Source: CAUZWH01 sp965224275 (GTDB lineage: Bacteria; Pseudomonadota; Alphaproteobacteria; SHVV01). From it: DNA of 64,000 bases. The notes beneath the pieces were generated by a model that was not told the origin of the DNA, made no database searches, and saw nothing but the letters and a program-made list of their open reading frames with translations. A program made the position numbers and the translations under genes. Below are positions 42,009-50,333 of the stretch, piece by piece. Every line of letters starts with the position of its first letter. Position 1 is the first letter of the stretch. The stretch lies in assembly GCA_965224275.1 (NCBI GenBank), contig CBDCYR010000003.1, positions 42,627 through 106,626 on the forward strand. Direction: 5' to 3'.

Positions 42009-43811
42009 GATCCGTGAGATCAATTCTTCCTCGGAAGATTTGGGGTCGGTCGGTGGGTCCGGCTGTGGATCGGGTTCCGGGTCGGCTGGTGGCGTTGGGT
42101 CGGGGTCTGACGGTTTCGCGGGCGCGCCGCCGCTCGGAGGCAGATCGCGGGCCCTCTCGATCAAGTGAATTTTCATTTTTTCTTCGCGGCCGCGAATCGC
42201 GACATCGGCATCCGGAAACGCCGAAAGATCGACGTTCGCCAGCCGTGCGATGTCGTTAGAGACCACAAGCTGACATTTGAATTCCTTGGTCATCGGCTCG
42301 AGGCGGCTCGCGGTGTTCACAACATCGCCGATGGCGGTAACCGATTTTACCTGGCCATGGCCCATTTCACCGACGATCGCGTTACCCGTGTGGATGCCGA
42401 TGCCAATCCGCAGGGGTTCGTCGAGATCATCTTCCAACGCTTGGTTCATTTCCTCCATCGCGATGCCCATACCACGAGCGGCAGCGAGCGCACGGCGGCA
42501 GCCGTCGGCAGGGTCCGATGACAGACCGAACAAGGCCATAATTCCGTCGCCGATAAACTTGTCGACATAGCCGCCTTCGCTTTCGATTACGGTCCCCATC
42601 GAACGAAAATACTGATTGAGGACAAAGACCACATCGTAAGGCAGCTTTTTTTCTGAGAACTGGGTGAAGGCACGTATATCAGCGAACAGAATTGCGATCT
42701 CCCGTTCATTGCCCTGTAGCGTGCGTTGAAATTCGAATCCGTGTTGGGGTTCGGCGTTGGGCGGCAATAGGGGAATAACTTCGAGATCGTGGGTCGGTCG
42801 CAATTGACACGCAAGGCGTACGTGTTGGGCCGCGCCGACGCGCTTGAGCACCTTCAACTCTTCGTCACTCGGTTCGGGCAAGTTATCGCGGCCCTTACCG
42901 CATCGCACGCGGCAGGTTGAGCAGCGTCCGCGCCCGCTGCATACCGAGGCGTGAGGGATACCCGCACTGCGGCTTGCATCGAGGATCGTCGCACCGTGCG
43001 ATGCCGTGACGCGGCGACCGCCGGGATAACCGATGACGACGGCGCCGCGCAGCTTCTCAAGTAGGTAACGGCCGTAGCGGACTATCGGTAAGATCAACAA
43101 GATCGCGGCCATCCCCCACAGGCCGTTGCGTTGGAAGCCGTATGCCCGACCCACCGCCGCGCTGACGTCGTCAGGGAAATTCATCAGTTGTTGGGCGGCC
43201 TCGAGCCAATCGGGATCGCGCATCAGCAACTCGACTTCGCGCCCGGCGCTGGCATAGCCCGCGAGGGCAAGCAGCGGCAGCACCAGGGCGAACGAGTAGA
43301 GGTAGGTGAAGCGATCGGCATACCAAGGCTTGAGGCGCAGCCACATATGCATGCCAAGGCAGCCGTGGAGCCAGGCAGCAATCAAAGCGGCAACCAAACG
43401 CAGAGCCTCCCATGGTGCGCTGATCCAGGTGGCCAGAAACACGTAGGCGTAGGTATCGTTGATGCCGAACAGTTCGTGAGCGAGGCGATTGCCGATGACG
43501 TGAATGGCGATCAGCGGCGGTACTGCGAGACCAAAGAGAACCTGTAGGGCTTCGCGCGGTGGGATCTTCCAGGTCCGCCGGCGCACGATCGAATAGATCA
43601 CCAATATGATGTGCAGGACGACGGCGCCGTAGAGCAGGCCTGTTCCCACGGGATTGCGCCACGTCGCGAGGAACACCGCCCGCCCGGCTTCCAGCGCAGT
43701 CAGCGAGACGAGGCCGAGGGCGTGATTGAGAAGATGCGTGCCGACGAAGGCGAACAGGATCAATCCCGATCCCAGCCGAAGCCGCCCAATCCAATCAAGT
43801 CCAGTTAACAC
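42006..43811 (-). CDS. Redox-domain adenylate/guanylate cyclase (membrane + ferredoxin + class III cyclase)
   Basis: The 601-residue product is a three-part fusion. Residues 1-250 form a membrane domain with helices around 12-34, 57-76, 90-110, 122-155, 165-186 and 228-245, and many His (26, 30, 67, 104, 112, 149, 155) that could bind haem, as in cytochrome b/SdhC-like folds. Residues 255-350 are a [2Fe-2S] ferredoxin with Cys291, 297, 300 and 335 (C-x5-C-x2-C spacing). Residues 370-545 are a class III cyclase with metal-binding Asp378 (ILFADIRAFTQFSEK) and Asp422 (DKFIGDGIMALFG), plus VTAIGDVVNTASRLEP. A Pro/Asp-rich tail ends the protein. The order suggests a quinone- or redox-gated cyclase; this is inference. 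I favour cAMP but cannot exclude cGMP. Confidence 0.9.
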   Translation of the reverse strand: MLTGLDWIGRLRLGSGLILFAFVGTHLLNHALGLVSLTALEAGRAVFLATWRNPVGTGLLYGAVVLHIILVIYSIVRRRTWKIPPREALQVLFGLAVPPLIAIHVIGNRLAHELFGINDTYAYVFLATWISAPWEALRLVAALIAAWLHGCLGMHMWLRLKPWYADRFTYLYSFALVLPLLALAGYASAGREVELLMRDPDWLEAAQQLMNFPDDVSAAVGRAYGFQRNGLWGMAAILLILPIVRYGRYLLEKLRGAVVIGYPGGRRVTASHGATILDASRSAGIPHASVCSGRGRCSTCRVRCGKGRDNLPEPSDEELKVLKRVGAAQHVRLACQLRPTHDLEVIPLLPPNAEPQHGFEFQRTLQGNEREIAILFADIRAFTQFSEKKLPYDVVFVLNQYFRSMGTVIESEGGYVDKFIGDGIMALFGLSSDPADGCRRALAAARGMGIAMEEMNQALEDDLDEPLRIGIGIHTGNAIVGEMGHGQVKSVTAIGDVVNTASRLEPMTKEFKCQLVVSNDIARLANVDLSAFPDADVAIRGREEKMKIHLIERARDLPPSGGAPAKPSDPDPTPPADPEPDPQPDPPTDPKSSEEELISRI

Positions 43812-43869
43812 AGCGACCTAGATTTTAGTTTTCCTCACCCCGCCATTGTAAGGCACAGTTGGGATGTTG

Positions 43870-44871
43870 CTAGACGGGGTCGATGAAAGTTGACTCGATC
43901 AACCCACGAAGCGGCGTTTGCGGTCGCGCGCCAATATGGCTGATGACTTCGCTGGCGGCGATCGAGCCGAGCTGACCGCAAGTTGCGAGGTCTTGGCCGT
44001 GCGTAAGGCCGTGCAGAAAACCGGCGGCGTAGAGATCACCGGCGCCGGTCGCATCCTCCAACCGTTCAATCGCCACTGCTTCGATGACGTGAATCTCATC
44101 GCCGCTGATCACGACAGACCCGTGTTCCGATCGGGTTAACGCGGCTATTTCGCAATGTTTGCGAACATGCCGCAGCGCTTCGTCGAAGGTCTCGACCTGA
44201 TACAGCGAGCAAATCTCGTCGTCATTGGCAAACAGGATATCAACGGCGTTTTCAGCGAGATCCAGAAACTCGTCACGGAAGCGGTCGACGCAGAATGAAT
44301 CTGACAGCGTTAACGCCACCTTGCGACCGGAATCGTGGGCGATCTTCATCGCTTTGCGAAAGGCTTCTTTGGCAAGCGGTGGATCCCATAGATAGCCTTC
44401 GAGGTAGGTGACGCTGGAGCGCGCAATAACATCGGGATCGACATCGTCGGGAGCTAGATTGACGCACGCGCCGAGGTAGGTGTTCATGGTGCGTTGAGCA
44501 TCAGGCGTTACGAGAATAAACGAACGCGCCGTCTGCGGACCGTCGGTCGCGGGTGCGGTGTCGAATGCCACGCCGCCGGCGCGAATATCATGTCGAAACA
44601 CGTCGCCGAGTTGATCAGCCTTGACCTTGCCGATGTAGGCACCACATCCACCCAGCGATGCAATTCCTGCGATGGTGTTGGCAGCCGACCCACCCGATAT
44701 CTCAATCGCGGGACCCATCGAGTCGTAGATGAGTTGCGCGCGCGGCTCATCGACGAGTGCCATACTGCCTTTCGTGAGGTCGTGCTTGGTGAGAAACTCG
44801 TCGTCGGTTTGGGCGATAACATCGACAATGGCGTTGCCGATGCCGACGACGTCGTATTTTGTACTGCTCAT
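43870..44871 (-). CDS. Adenosine kinase (PfkB-family sugar/nucleoside kinase)
   Basis: The 333-residue product starts at ATG 44871 (MSSTKYDVVGIGNAIVDVIAQ); the longer frame to 45045 is not conserved. The PfkB N-terminal signature is GGSAANTIAGIASLGG and the C-terminal signature is EDATGAGDLYAAGFLHGL, with the catalytic Asp. It also matches sugar kinases annotated as adenosine kinases in alphaproteobacteria. Substrate specificity is inferred from family similarity only. It lies 58 bp upstream of the cyclase gene on the same strand, so they may be cotranscribed. Confidence 0.85.
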   Translation of the reverse strand: MSSTKYDVVGIGNAIVDVIAQTDDEFLTKHDLTKGSMALVDEPRAQLIYDSMGPAIEISGGSAANTIAGIASLGGCGAYIGKVKADQLGDVFRHDIRAGGVAFDTAPATDGPQTARSFILVTPDAQRTMNTYLGACVNLAPDDVDPDVIARSSVTYLEGYLWDPPLAKEAFRKAMKIAHDSGRKVALTLSDSFCVDRFRDEFLDLAENAVDILFANDDEICSLYQVETFDEALRHVRKHCEIAALTRSEHGSVVISGDEIHVIEAVAIERLEDATGAGDLYAAGFLHGLTHGQDLATCGQLGSIAASEVISHIGARPQTPLRGLIESTFIDPV

Positions 44872-45030
44872 GGATTGTTCGCTTCGGATGAACGCTGGAA
44901 CTACTGAAAAGCGTGCGGAGTATAGAGTTCCGGATTGGGCCTGTCGTACGAAATTAGAAGCGCACGAGAGGTGGTCCGATGTCGGCCCACGGTGGCCGAC
45001 GCGGGTGATTGACGAACGAGGCCAGCGCAC

Positions 45031-45780
45031 GTGACGACATATCACAACGAACGACTGCCTGAGATCGGGCCGGCGACCCGGCGCCCGAAGAAGACTGCGC
45101 TTGGCCTGGTGATCGGGTCGTTAAGACGGGCGATCAGCCAGCTCACGGATCCGTCCTTTCGCAGTGTGTTGATCCGCTCGGTGCTGTTGAGCGTGGTGGT
45201 ATTCGCGGCGCTTACGGCTTTCGTATGGTGGGCGCTGGCGCGGTGGGGTGTGTTCGACGGTGTGGTCGGCTGGGCGTTCGATTTTGTCGGCTGGTCGCTG
45301 TTCGTGGTCGTCACGTGGGTGTTGTTTCCCGCGATCGTGTCTCTATTCGTCTCGATATTTCTTGACGAAATCGTCGATGCGGTCGAACGGCGCCACTACG
45401 CCGACGAGCCGGCGTCGACGGCGCTAGGGATTTGGGAAGCCTTCGTCATCGGTCTTCGCTTTACCTCCTTATTGGTTGTTCTCAACCTTTTGGTGTTGCC
45501 GCTTCATCTTCTCGTGTTTTGGTTGCCGCTAATAAATGTCTTTATTTTCTATGGGTTAAATGGGTATCTTCTCAGCCGAGAGTATTTTGACCTGGTCGCT
45601 TTACGGCATCATGATGACGACCAGGTTACACGCCTGAGGCGAAAGAACGCGGGCAAACTATTCCTGACCGGGGTCGCCATCGCTTTCTTGCTTACGGTAC
45701 CGATAGTCAATCTGTTCGCGCCGATTATTGGCGTGGCCGCGATGGTGCACGTTTTCAAGGGGCTCGCGAGGCCATCGTAA
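45031..45780 (+). CDS. EI24/CysZ-like membrane protein
   Basis: The 249-residue product has at least four hydrophobic stretches: about 45-70, 80-110, 140-180 and 215-240. The amphipathic segments SIFLDEIVDAVERRHYADEP and NGYLLSREYFDLVALRHHDDD match the EI24 domain found in CysZ-type and other membrane proteins. Members often transport sulfate or are uncharacterised; I would not assign sulfate here, as no cys genes are near. It starts at GTG 45031 and runs divergently from the kinase gene. Confidence 0.8.
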   Translation: MTTYHNERLPEIGPATRRPKKTALGLVIGSLRRAISQLTDPSFRSVLIRSVLLSVVVFAALTAFVWWALARWGVFDGVVGWAFDFVGWSLFVVVTWVLFPAIVSLFVSIFLDEIVDAVERRHYADEPASTALGIWEAFVIGLRFTSLLVVLNLLVLPLHLLVFWLPLINVFIFYGLNGYLLSREYFDLVALRHHDDDQVTRLRRKNAGKLFLTGVAIAFLLTVPIVNLFAPIIGVAAMVHVFKGLARPS

Positions 45781-45831
45781 GTTAACGCGATCGGACTCGG
45801 TAGCACTCCAGAATCGATAACGAGGAACAGC

Positions 45832-46305
45832 ATGTCGGATAGCGAATCTTCCTCTACCCATTTTCATCCGGAACCGGTACGGCGTGCCCCCCAATTTGGC
45901 GGGTTGACACCGGAGGAGCGAGCCGAACGGGCTCCCGATTCGAAGAAACTGATCGTCGGCAAGGAAATCAATCTGAACGGCGAAATTACCGCCTGCGAGC
46001 AGTTGATCGTCGAGGGTACGGTTGATGCGACGCTTACGCGCGGAAAATATGTCGAGATATCGAAGGGCGGCGTGTTCAAAGGCGCCGCCGATGTCGACCA
46101 GGCAGAAATAAGCGGGCTTTTCGAAGGTCAGCTGAAAGTGCGCGAACGGCTCGTCATTCGCGCCGGCGGGAGCGTCATCGGTGATCTCGAATATGGTGAG
46201 ATTGAAATCGAATGCGGCGGCGAGGTATCGGGTACTGTACGAAGCCGCCACGAAGGCGAAGTCGATTCACCTCTTGCGACGGCCAACGTGGACGCGGCCG
46301 AATAA
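45832..46305 (+). CDS. Bactofilin (polymer-forming cytoskeletal protein)
   Basis: The 157-residue product has the DUF583 right-handed beta-helix core of bactofilins: repeated GEITACEQLIVEGTVDATLTRG-type strands and the KGGVFKGAADVDQAEISGLFEG region (about 65-105). It has a disordered charged N-terminus (to about 35) and tail. Bactofilins self-polymerise without nucleotide and often scaffold cell-wall enzymes at stalks or poles. It follows the EI24 gene by 51 bp and precedes a lipoprotein gene. Confidence 0.9.
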   Translation: MSDSESSSTHFHPEPVRRAPQFGGLTPEERAERAPDSKKLIVGKEINLNGEITACEQLIVEGTVDATLTRGKYVEISKGGVFKGAADVDQAEISGLFEGQLKVRERLVIRAGGSVIGDLEYGEIEIECGGEVSGTVRSRHEGEVDSPLATANVDAAE

Positions 46306-46347
46306 GGATCCGGCGCAGTTATATCCCGGGTTCAAATAGCGCGCGCG

Positions 46348-46905
46348 GTGTCGCGTTCACTGCCCTTGGTTTGGCCCCTATCGATCGCGTTGGCGGCGGG
46401 GCTCCTCAGTGCATGTGCTATACCGGCCGACGCAACGAGATCAAGCGTGGCCGGTGTCGGCAGTACTATCGTTTCAGCCAAACCCGAATCAGAATCTTTG
46501 TCGGCCGCTGGGTTGGCGGCCACGAGCTGGCGACCCGGAATCGCACCGGTGCGTTCGCAACCAACCCGCAAGCCCGCCTTTGTTGCTGATCCCAACCCAG
46601 CGTCGTTGATTGGCATGGAGCGGGCCGACGTCGCAGCGCTGCTAGGGCCACCCAAGCTGTTGCGCCGCGATCCCCCGGCCGAGATGTGGCAATATTTGAG
46701 CGGTGCCTGTGTGCTTCATGTCTTCATGTATGTTTCGGGCGATAGCAACAGCTACCTCGTGCGTCACGTCGAAGTCCATGACCGCCAGGCCAACACGGCT
46801 GCAGCGCATTGTTACGCGACGCTGATCAACTCACCGACGCGAGCCCAAGATTCTCGTCAAAAAGACTCTCGCCAAAAAGACTCTCGCCAAAAAGACTCCG
46901 GGTAA
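46348..46905 (+). CDS. Lipoprotein with OmlA/SmpA-like core and DSRQK repeat tail
   Basis: The 185-residue product starts at GTG 46348. The signal peptide is MSRSLPLVWPLSIALAAGLL with lipobox LLSAC (Cys23). After a Ser/Ala/Pro-rich linker, residues 85-145 resemble a small BamE/OmlA-like fold: GMERADVAALLGPPKLLRR, WQYLSGACVLHVFMYVS. The last 20 residues are three tandem DSRQK copies from a 15-bp DNA repeat (46850-46894) that could vary in copy number without changing frame. No family name is certain; an outer-membrane lipoprotein is likely. Confidence 0.7.
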   Translation: MSRSLPLVWPLSIALAAGLLSACAIPADATRSSVAGVGSTIVSAKPESESLSAAGLAATSWRPGIAPVRSQPTRKPAFVADPNPASLIGMERADVAALLGPPKLLRRDPPAEMWQYLSGACVLHVFMYVSGDSNSYLVRHVEVHDRQANTAAAHCYATLINSPTRAQDSRQKDSRQKDSRQKDSG

Positions 46906-46945
46906 CAAAGCTCGCTAACAAGACGCGGGTTGAAACCCAGTTTGG

Positions 46946-47590
46946 TCAACCGCGCGCGACCGTCGTCTTTCCCTTGAAGGCGCACAGATCAACCACGGCG
47001 CAGCTCGGACAATCGGGCTTGCGCGCCTTGCAGATGTAGCGGCCAAGCAGGATAAGCCAGTGGTGGGCGTGAAGTCTGTAGTTGGTTGGCACGACCTTAA
47101 GCAGTTTCTTTTCGACTTCGAGGGGGTTTTTGCCCGGCGCAAGACCCGTGCGGTTGCCAACCCGGAAGATATGCGTGTCCACGGCGATGGTTGGCTCGCC
47201 GAAAGCAATATTGCGGACAACATTTGCGGTTTTACGACCGACACCCGGTAGACGCTCGAGGGCGTCCTGATCGTTGGGCACCTTGCCGCGGTGTTCAGCC
47301 ACCAGGAGCTGGCTGAGGGCAATGACGTTTTTTGCTTTTGCGTTGAACAGTCCGATGGTTTGGATGTGGTTGCGGAGTTTGGCCTCGCCGAGGTCGATCA
47401 TCGCCTGCGGCGTGGTAACGACCTTGAACAAGCCCTTGGTGGCTTTGTTGACACCCACGTCCGTCGCCTGTGCCGACAGTACGACGGCGACCAGAAGCGT
47501 GTAGTGATTCTTGTAGTGGAGCTCACCACGGGGATCGGGATCGGCTTCTGACAGCCGCGCAAAGAAGGATTCAATATTGGCTTTTTTCAT
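46946..47590 (-). CDS. nth: Endonuclease III (DNA glycosylase/AP lyase)
   Basis: Nth excises oxidised pyrimidines and nicks the resulting AP site. The 214-residue product starts at ATG 47590 (MKKANIESFF); the open frame to 47806 is only a shadow extension. The helix-hairpin-helix LERLPGVGRKTANVV holds catalytic Lys120, and VDTHIFRV holds Asp138. The [4Fe-4S] ligands are Cys187, 194, 197 and 203 in C-x6-C-x2-C-x5-C spacing. It converges on the upstream lipoprotein gene. Confidence 0.97.
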   Translation of the reverse strand: MKKANIESFFARLSEADPDPRGELHYKNHYTLLVAVVLSAQATDVGVNKATKGLFKVVTTPQAMIDLGEAKLRNHIQTIGLFNAKAKNVIALSQLLVAEHRGKVPNDQDALERLPGVGRKTANVVRNIAFGEPTIAVDTHIFRVGNRTGLAPGKNPLEVEKKLLKVVPTNYRLHAHHWLILLGRYICKARKPDCPSCAVVDLCAFKGKTTVARG

Positions 47591-47682
47591 GTGAAAAAGC
47601 GTAACGGGTGCGTCACCGGGCGCAAGTGAAAAGCACCGCCCGTGACATTGCCCTCCCCTATCGCGCGCATTATTCTCCGGTG

Positions 47683-48189
47683 ATGAGTGGCGCTCAAGCG
47701 ACCTCCATGGAAACGGCCAGACCGGTCCTATTGGATGCGGTGCTATTTCCCCATCGCTCGCTATCGCAGCGCGGATTTCGGATCCTGATGGGCGGCGTTG
47801 CGGCAATTTGCCTGGCGGTGGGGGTTGGGTTCGATCTCGTCGGGGCTTGGCCGGTGATCGGATTTCTCGGCCTCGATATCGTGGTTTTGTATTGGGCGTT
47901 CAAAGTCAACTATTACCGCGCCCGACAATCCGAACGACTATTGCTCAGCGAAAACTGTTTGCTCGTGCGCCGCACCGATCCAGGTCGTCGTGAGCAGACG
48001 TGGCGCTTTCAACCATACTGGCTGCGGGTGACCATGCCCGACCCCGAGCGATCCGACAGTCAACTGGTGCTGATGTCGCACGGACGGCGATTGACGATTG
48101 GCTCGTTTCTGTCGCCGACCGAACGGGCCGACGTCGCGAATAAATTACGGGCCGCGCTGGCTAAACTTCAGAATATTTACTATCGATGA
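47683..48189 (+). CDS. DUF2244 membrane protein
   Basis: The 168-residue product starts at ATG 47683 (MSGAQATSMETARP) in preference to longer frames. It has the DUF2244 pattern: a basic N-terminal region with FPHRSLSQRGFRILMGG, two membrane helices around 38-75 (GVAAICLAVGVGFDLV; WPVIGFLGLDIVVLYWAFKVNY), and a cytoplasmic or periplasmic domain with RQSERLLLSENCLLVRR. The function is unknown. It lies head to head with nth. Confidence 0.82.
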   Translation: MSGAQATSMETARPVLLDAVLFPHRSLSQRGFRILMGGVAAICLAVGVGFDLVGAWPVIGFLGLDIVVLYWAFKVNYYRARQSERLLLSENCLLVRRTDPGRREQTWRFQPYWLRVTMPDPERSDSQLVLMSHGRRLTIGSFLSPTERADVANKLRAALAKLQNIYYR

Positions 48190-48283
48190 AAGCATCGCAA
48201 AGCACCGCAAGATTCGGGTCGTTCACCTGCGGTGCGCGCGCTACATATTCATTGGTTCGACCAGTTGAAGAAGGACATGACCA

Positions 48284-49204
48284 ATGAGCGCTGCTGTTGA
48301 TGTTGTTGACCAGCCAATCATTTTGAGGTCCGAGGCCGTGAGCGTGAGCCAGATGACCCTCGACTACGAACGCATCGGTCAAGCGTTGCGCTACCTCGAG
48401 GAGAGTGTAACGGAGCAGCCCAGTTTGGCCGAGGTCGCTAATCATGTCGGTCTCAGTCCTTACCATTTCCAGCGTCTGTTCAAACGCTGGGCCGGTATTT
48501 CACCCAAGCGGTTTCTCCAGTTTCTAACGGTCGAATACGCCAAGGCCTGCCTGGCGCAATCGCAAAGCGTGTTGGACACCTCGTTTGATGCTGGACTATC
48601 CGGCCCGAGCCGACTGCACGATCTGTTTGTGGCTTGCGAGGCGATGACTCCGGGCGAATACAAACAGCGCGGTGAGGGCCTCAAGATCAGCTACGGGTAT
48701 CACGACACGCCATTTGGCGATTGCCTATTGTTGGCGACGGCGCGCGGTCTTTGCGGATTGGCGTTTGCCGATCCCGGGCATCGCAGGGCGGCGTTGGACG
48801 ACATGCGGCGGCGCTGGCCGCGAGCGACATATGTTGCCGATGCAGACGTCACCGCGCCGATCATGGCTGTGATTGCCCACCATCTTGGCTGGTCGCAAGA
48901 TCCCGCAGCCGGTGAGATCAAACTCCTCCTGATGGGGACGAATTTTCAGGTTCGGGTGTGGGAGGGCCTGTTGCGCATTCCGTTGGGTAGCCTGACATCC
49001 TACGACCATCTCAGTGACCTGGTCGGCAAGCCCGGCGCCGCGCGTGCCGTTGCCGGCGCGGTTGCTGCCAACCCAATTTCGCTGCTGGTGCCGTGTCACC
49101 GGGTGATACGCAATACCGGCATCATTAGCGGCTATCACTGGGGACCATCGCGCAAACGCGCGATCCTGGGCTGGGAGGCAAGCCAAGTCGCACCAGCCAC
49201 ATAG
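48284..49204 (+). CDS. Ada-like AraC regulator fused to methylated-DNA methyltransferase
   Basis: The 306-residue product joins an AraC-type DNA-binding domain (about 30-125; ALRYLEESVTEQPSLAEVANHVGLSPYHFQRLFKRWAGISPKRFL) to an O6-methylguanine-DNA methyltransferase. The methyl-accepting Cys271 lies in VPCHRVIRNTG. The N-terminal Ada zinc domain, which removes methyl phosphotriesters and triggers E. coli Ada, is absent. It may therefore repair O6-methylguanine directly, with its regulatory trigger unclear. It begins about 95 bp after DUF2244. Confidence 0.9.
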   Translation: MSAAVDVVDQPIILRSEAVSVSQMTLDYERIGQALRYLEESVTEQPSLAEVANHVGLSPYHFQRLFKRWAGISPKRFLQFLTVEYAKACLAQSQSVLDTSFDAGLSGPSRLHDLFVACEAMTPGEYKQRGEGLKISYGYHDTPFGDCLLLATARGLCGLAFADPGHRRAALDDMRRRWPRATYVADADVTAPIMAVIAHHLGWSQDPAAGEIKLLLMGTNFQVRVWEGLLRIPLGSLTSYDHLSDLVGKPGAARAVAGAVAANPISLLVPCHRVIRNTGIISGYHWGPSRKRAILGWEASQVAPAT

Positions 49205-49245
49205 GCGATTTGCACGCCAGATCGTACGCCTGCCAATTAGGGGCT

Positions 49246-50217
49246 ATGGTGCCGGTCCGCCGCGACCACCGGTGCCCAGCCTTGATCTACCAACCGCCAT
49301 CGCTCAGGCATTTTGCACTTCTGTTCGTGCTCGGTGCCATGTGGGCGTCGTCGTTCACATTCGTAAAGGTCACGGTTGAGACCATCCCACCGATGACGTC
49401 GGTGGCGGGCCGAGTCGGCATCGCGTTGGCGATCTTCCTCACGGTTTCCTGGGCGAGAGGTTATCGTTTGCGCGTGCTGACGGCGCGGGACTGGTTGTTT
49501 TGTACGATCGTCGGGGTATCGGGAACCTCGGCGCCCTTCTTCCTGATTCATTGGGCCGAGCGCCGCGTCGACAGCGGACTGGCCGCGATTTTGATGGCCA
49601 TGGTGCCGCTGTTCACCATCATTCTGGCGCATTTCACTAGCGTGAACGAAAAAATGACGGCGACAAAAGTCGGCGGCATCCTGGTTGGACTTGCTGGAAT
49701 CGTTGTCCTGATGGGCCTTGATACGCTGGCGGGTCTTGGCGATCGATTGTGGGCTCAGCTTGCTCTCACCTGCGCCGCGTTGCTCTACGCACTCGGCAAT
49801 GCCAGCGTTCGCTTTGTCGGCCACTTGCCGATGAGCTTGTTGGGGGCGGCGGTTATGGTCTGCGCGACGATCTTCGCGTCCGGGTTTGCGCTCGTTGAAT
49901 CGCCATGGTTGATGCAGCCCTCGTGGGATTCGATCATCGCGATGGCGTCGAGTTCGCTGATTGGGACGACAGCCGGTTATTACGTGTTTTTCTATTTGAT
50001 CCTTGCCACCGGCCCCACCTTCGTTGCCCTTAACAACTACATCATCCCGATCCTTGGCGTGGTGTGGGGCATGGTATTTCTTGCTGAGCAACCGGCGAGT
50101 ACGGCGTTGGCGGCACTCGTGTTGATCCTCGCTGGCATCACCATTACTAATTCCGGCCTCCGGCGTGAGCGCCGTCTCGGCGCGGTCGTCGACCGCGACG
50201 GAGGCACACCGAGATGA
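49246..50217 (+). CDS. EamA/DMT-family transporter, second copy
   Basis: The 323-residue product from ATG 49246 (AGGGG upstream) has ten membrane segments and both EamA repeats: GAMWASSFTFVKVTVETIPP early on, and GTTAGYYVFFYLILATGPTFVALNNYIIPI in the second half. LFLAEQP-type segment FLAEQPASTALAALVLILAG is the typical C-terminal helix. It differs clearly from the transporter at 41.0 kb. A longer frame to 49210 adds residues unlike family starts. A small ORF overlaps its stop (ATGA). Confidence 0.88.
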   Translation: MVPVRRDHRCPALIYQPPSLRHFALLFVLGAMWASSFTFVKVTVETIPPMTSVAGRVGIALAIFLTVSWARGYRLRVLTARDWLFCTIVGVSGTSAPFFLIHWAERRVDSGLAAILMAMVPLFTIILAHFTSVNEKMTATKVGGILVGLAGIVVLMGLDTLAGLGDRLWAQLALTCAALLYALGNASVRFVGHLPMSLLGAAVMVCATIFASGFALVESPWLMQPSWDSIIAMASSSLIGTTAGYYVFFYLILATGPTFVALNNYIIPILGVVWGMVFLAEQPASTALAALVLILAGITITNSGLRRERRLGAVVDRDGGTPR

Positions 50218-50291
50218 CCTTTTATGGCATTCCCGATAAGGAAAAGGCAGATCGGGTCTACCAACTGCTGTCCGAGATTGGTGAGATATGA
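50214..50291 (+). CDS. Possible 25-residue small ORF coupled to the EamA gene
   Basis: An ATGA overlap at 50214 joins the EamA stop to an open frame that begins MTFYGIPDKEKADRV and ends at a TGA at 50289-50291. It is below usual gene-calling size. The overlap type and the amphipathic composition (K/E/D with L/I) are like neighbouring couplings, but no family is recognised. It could also be the residue of a lost gene. Confidence 0.3.
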   Translation: MTFYGIPDKEKADRVYQLLSEIGEI

Positions 50292-50333
50292 CGGCTACGG
50301 TCTACCCACTAGGCCGCACCTGGCGCAGCTAAC

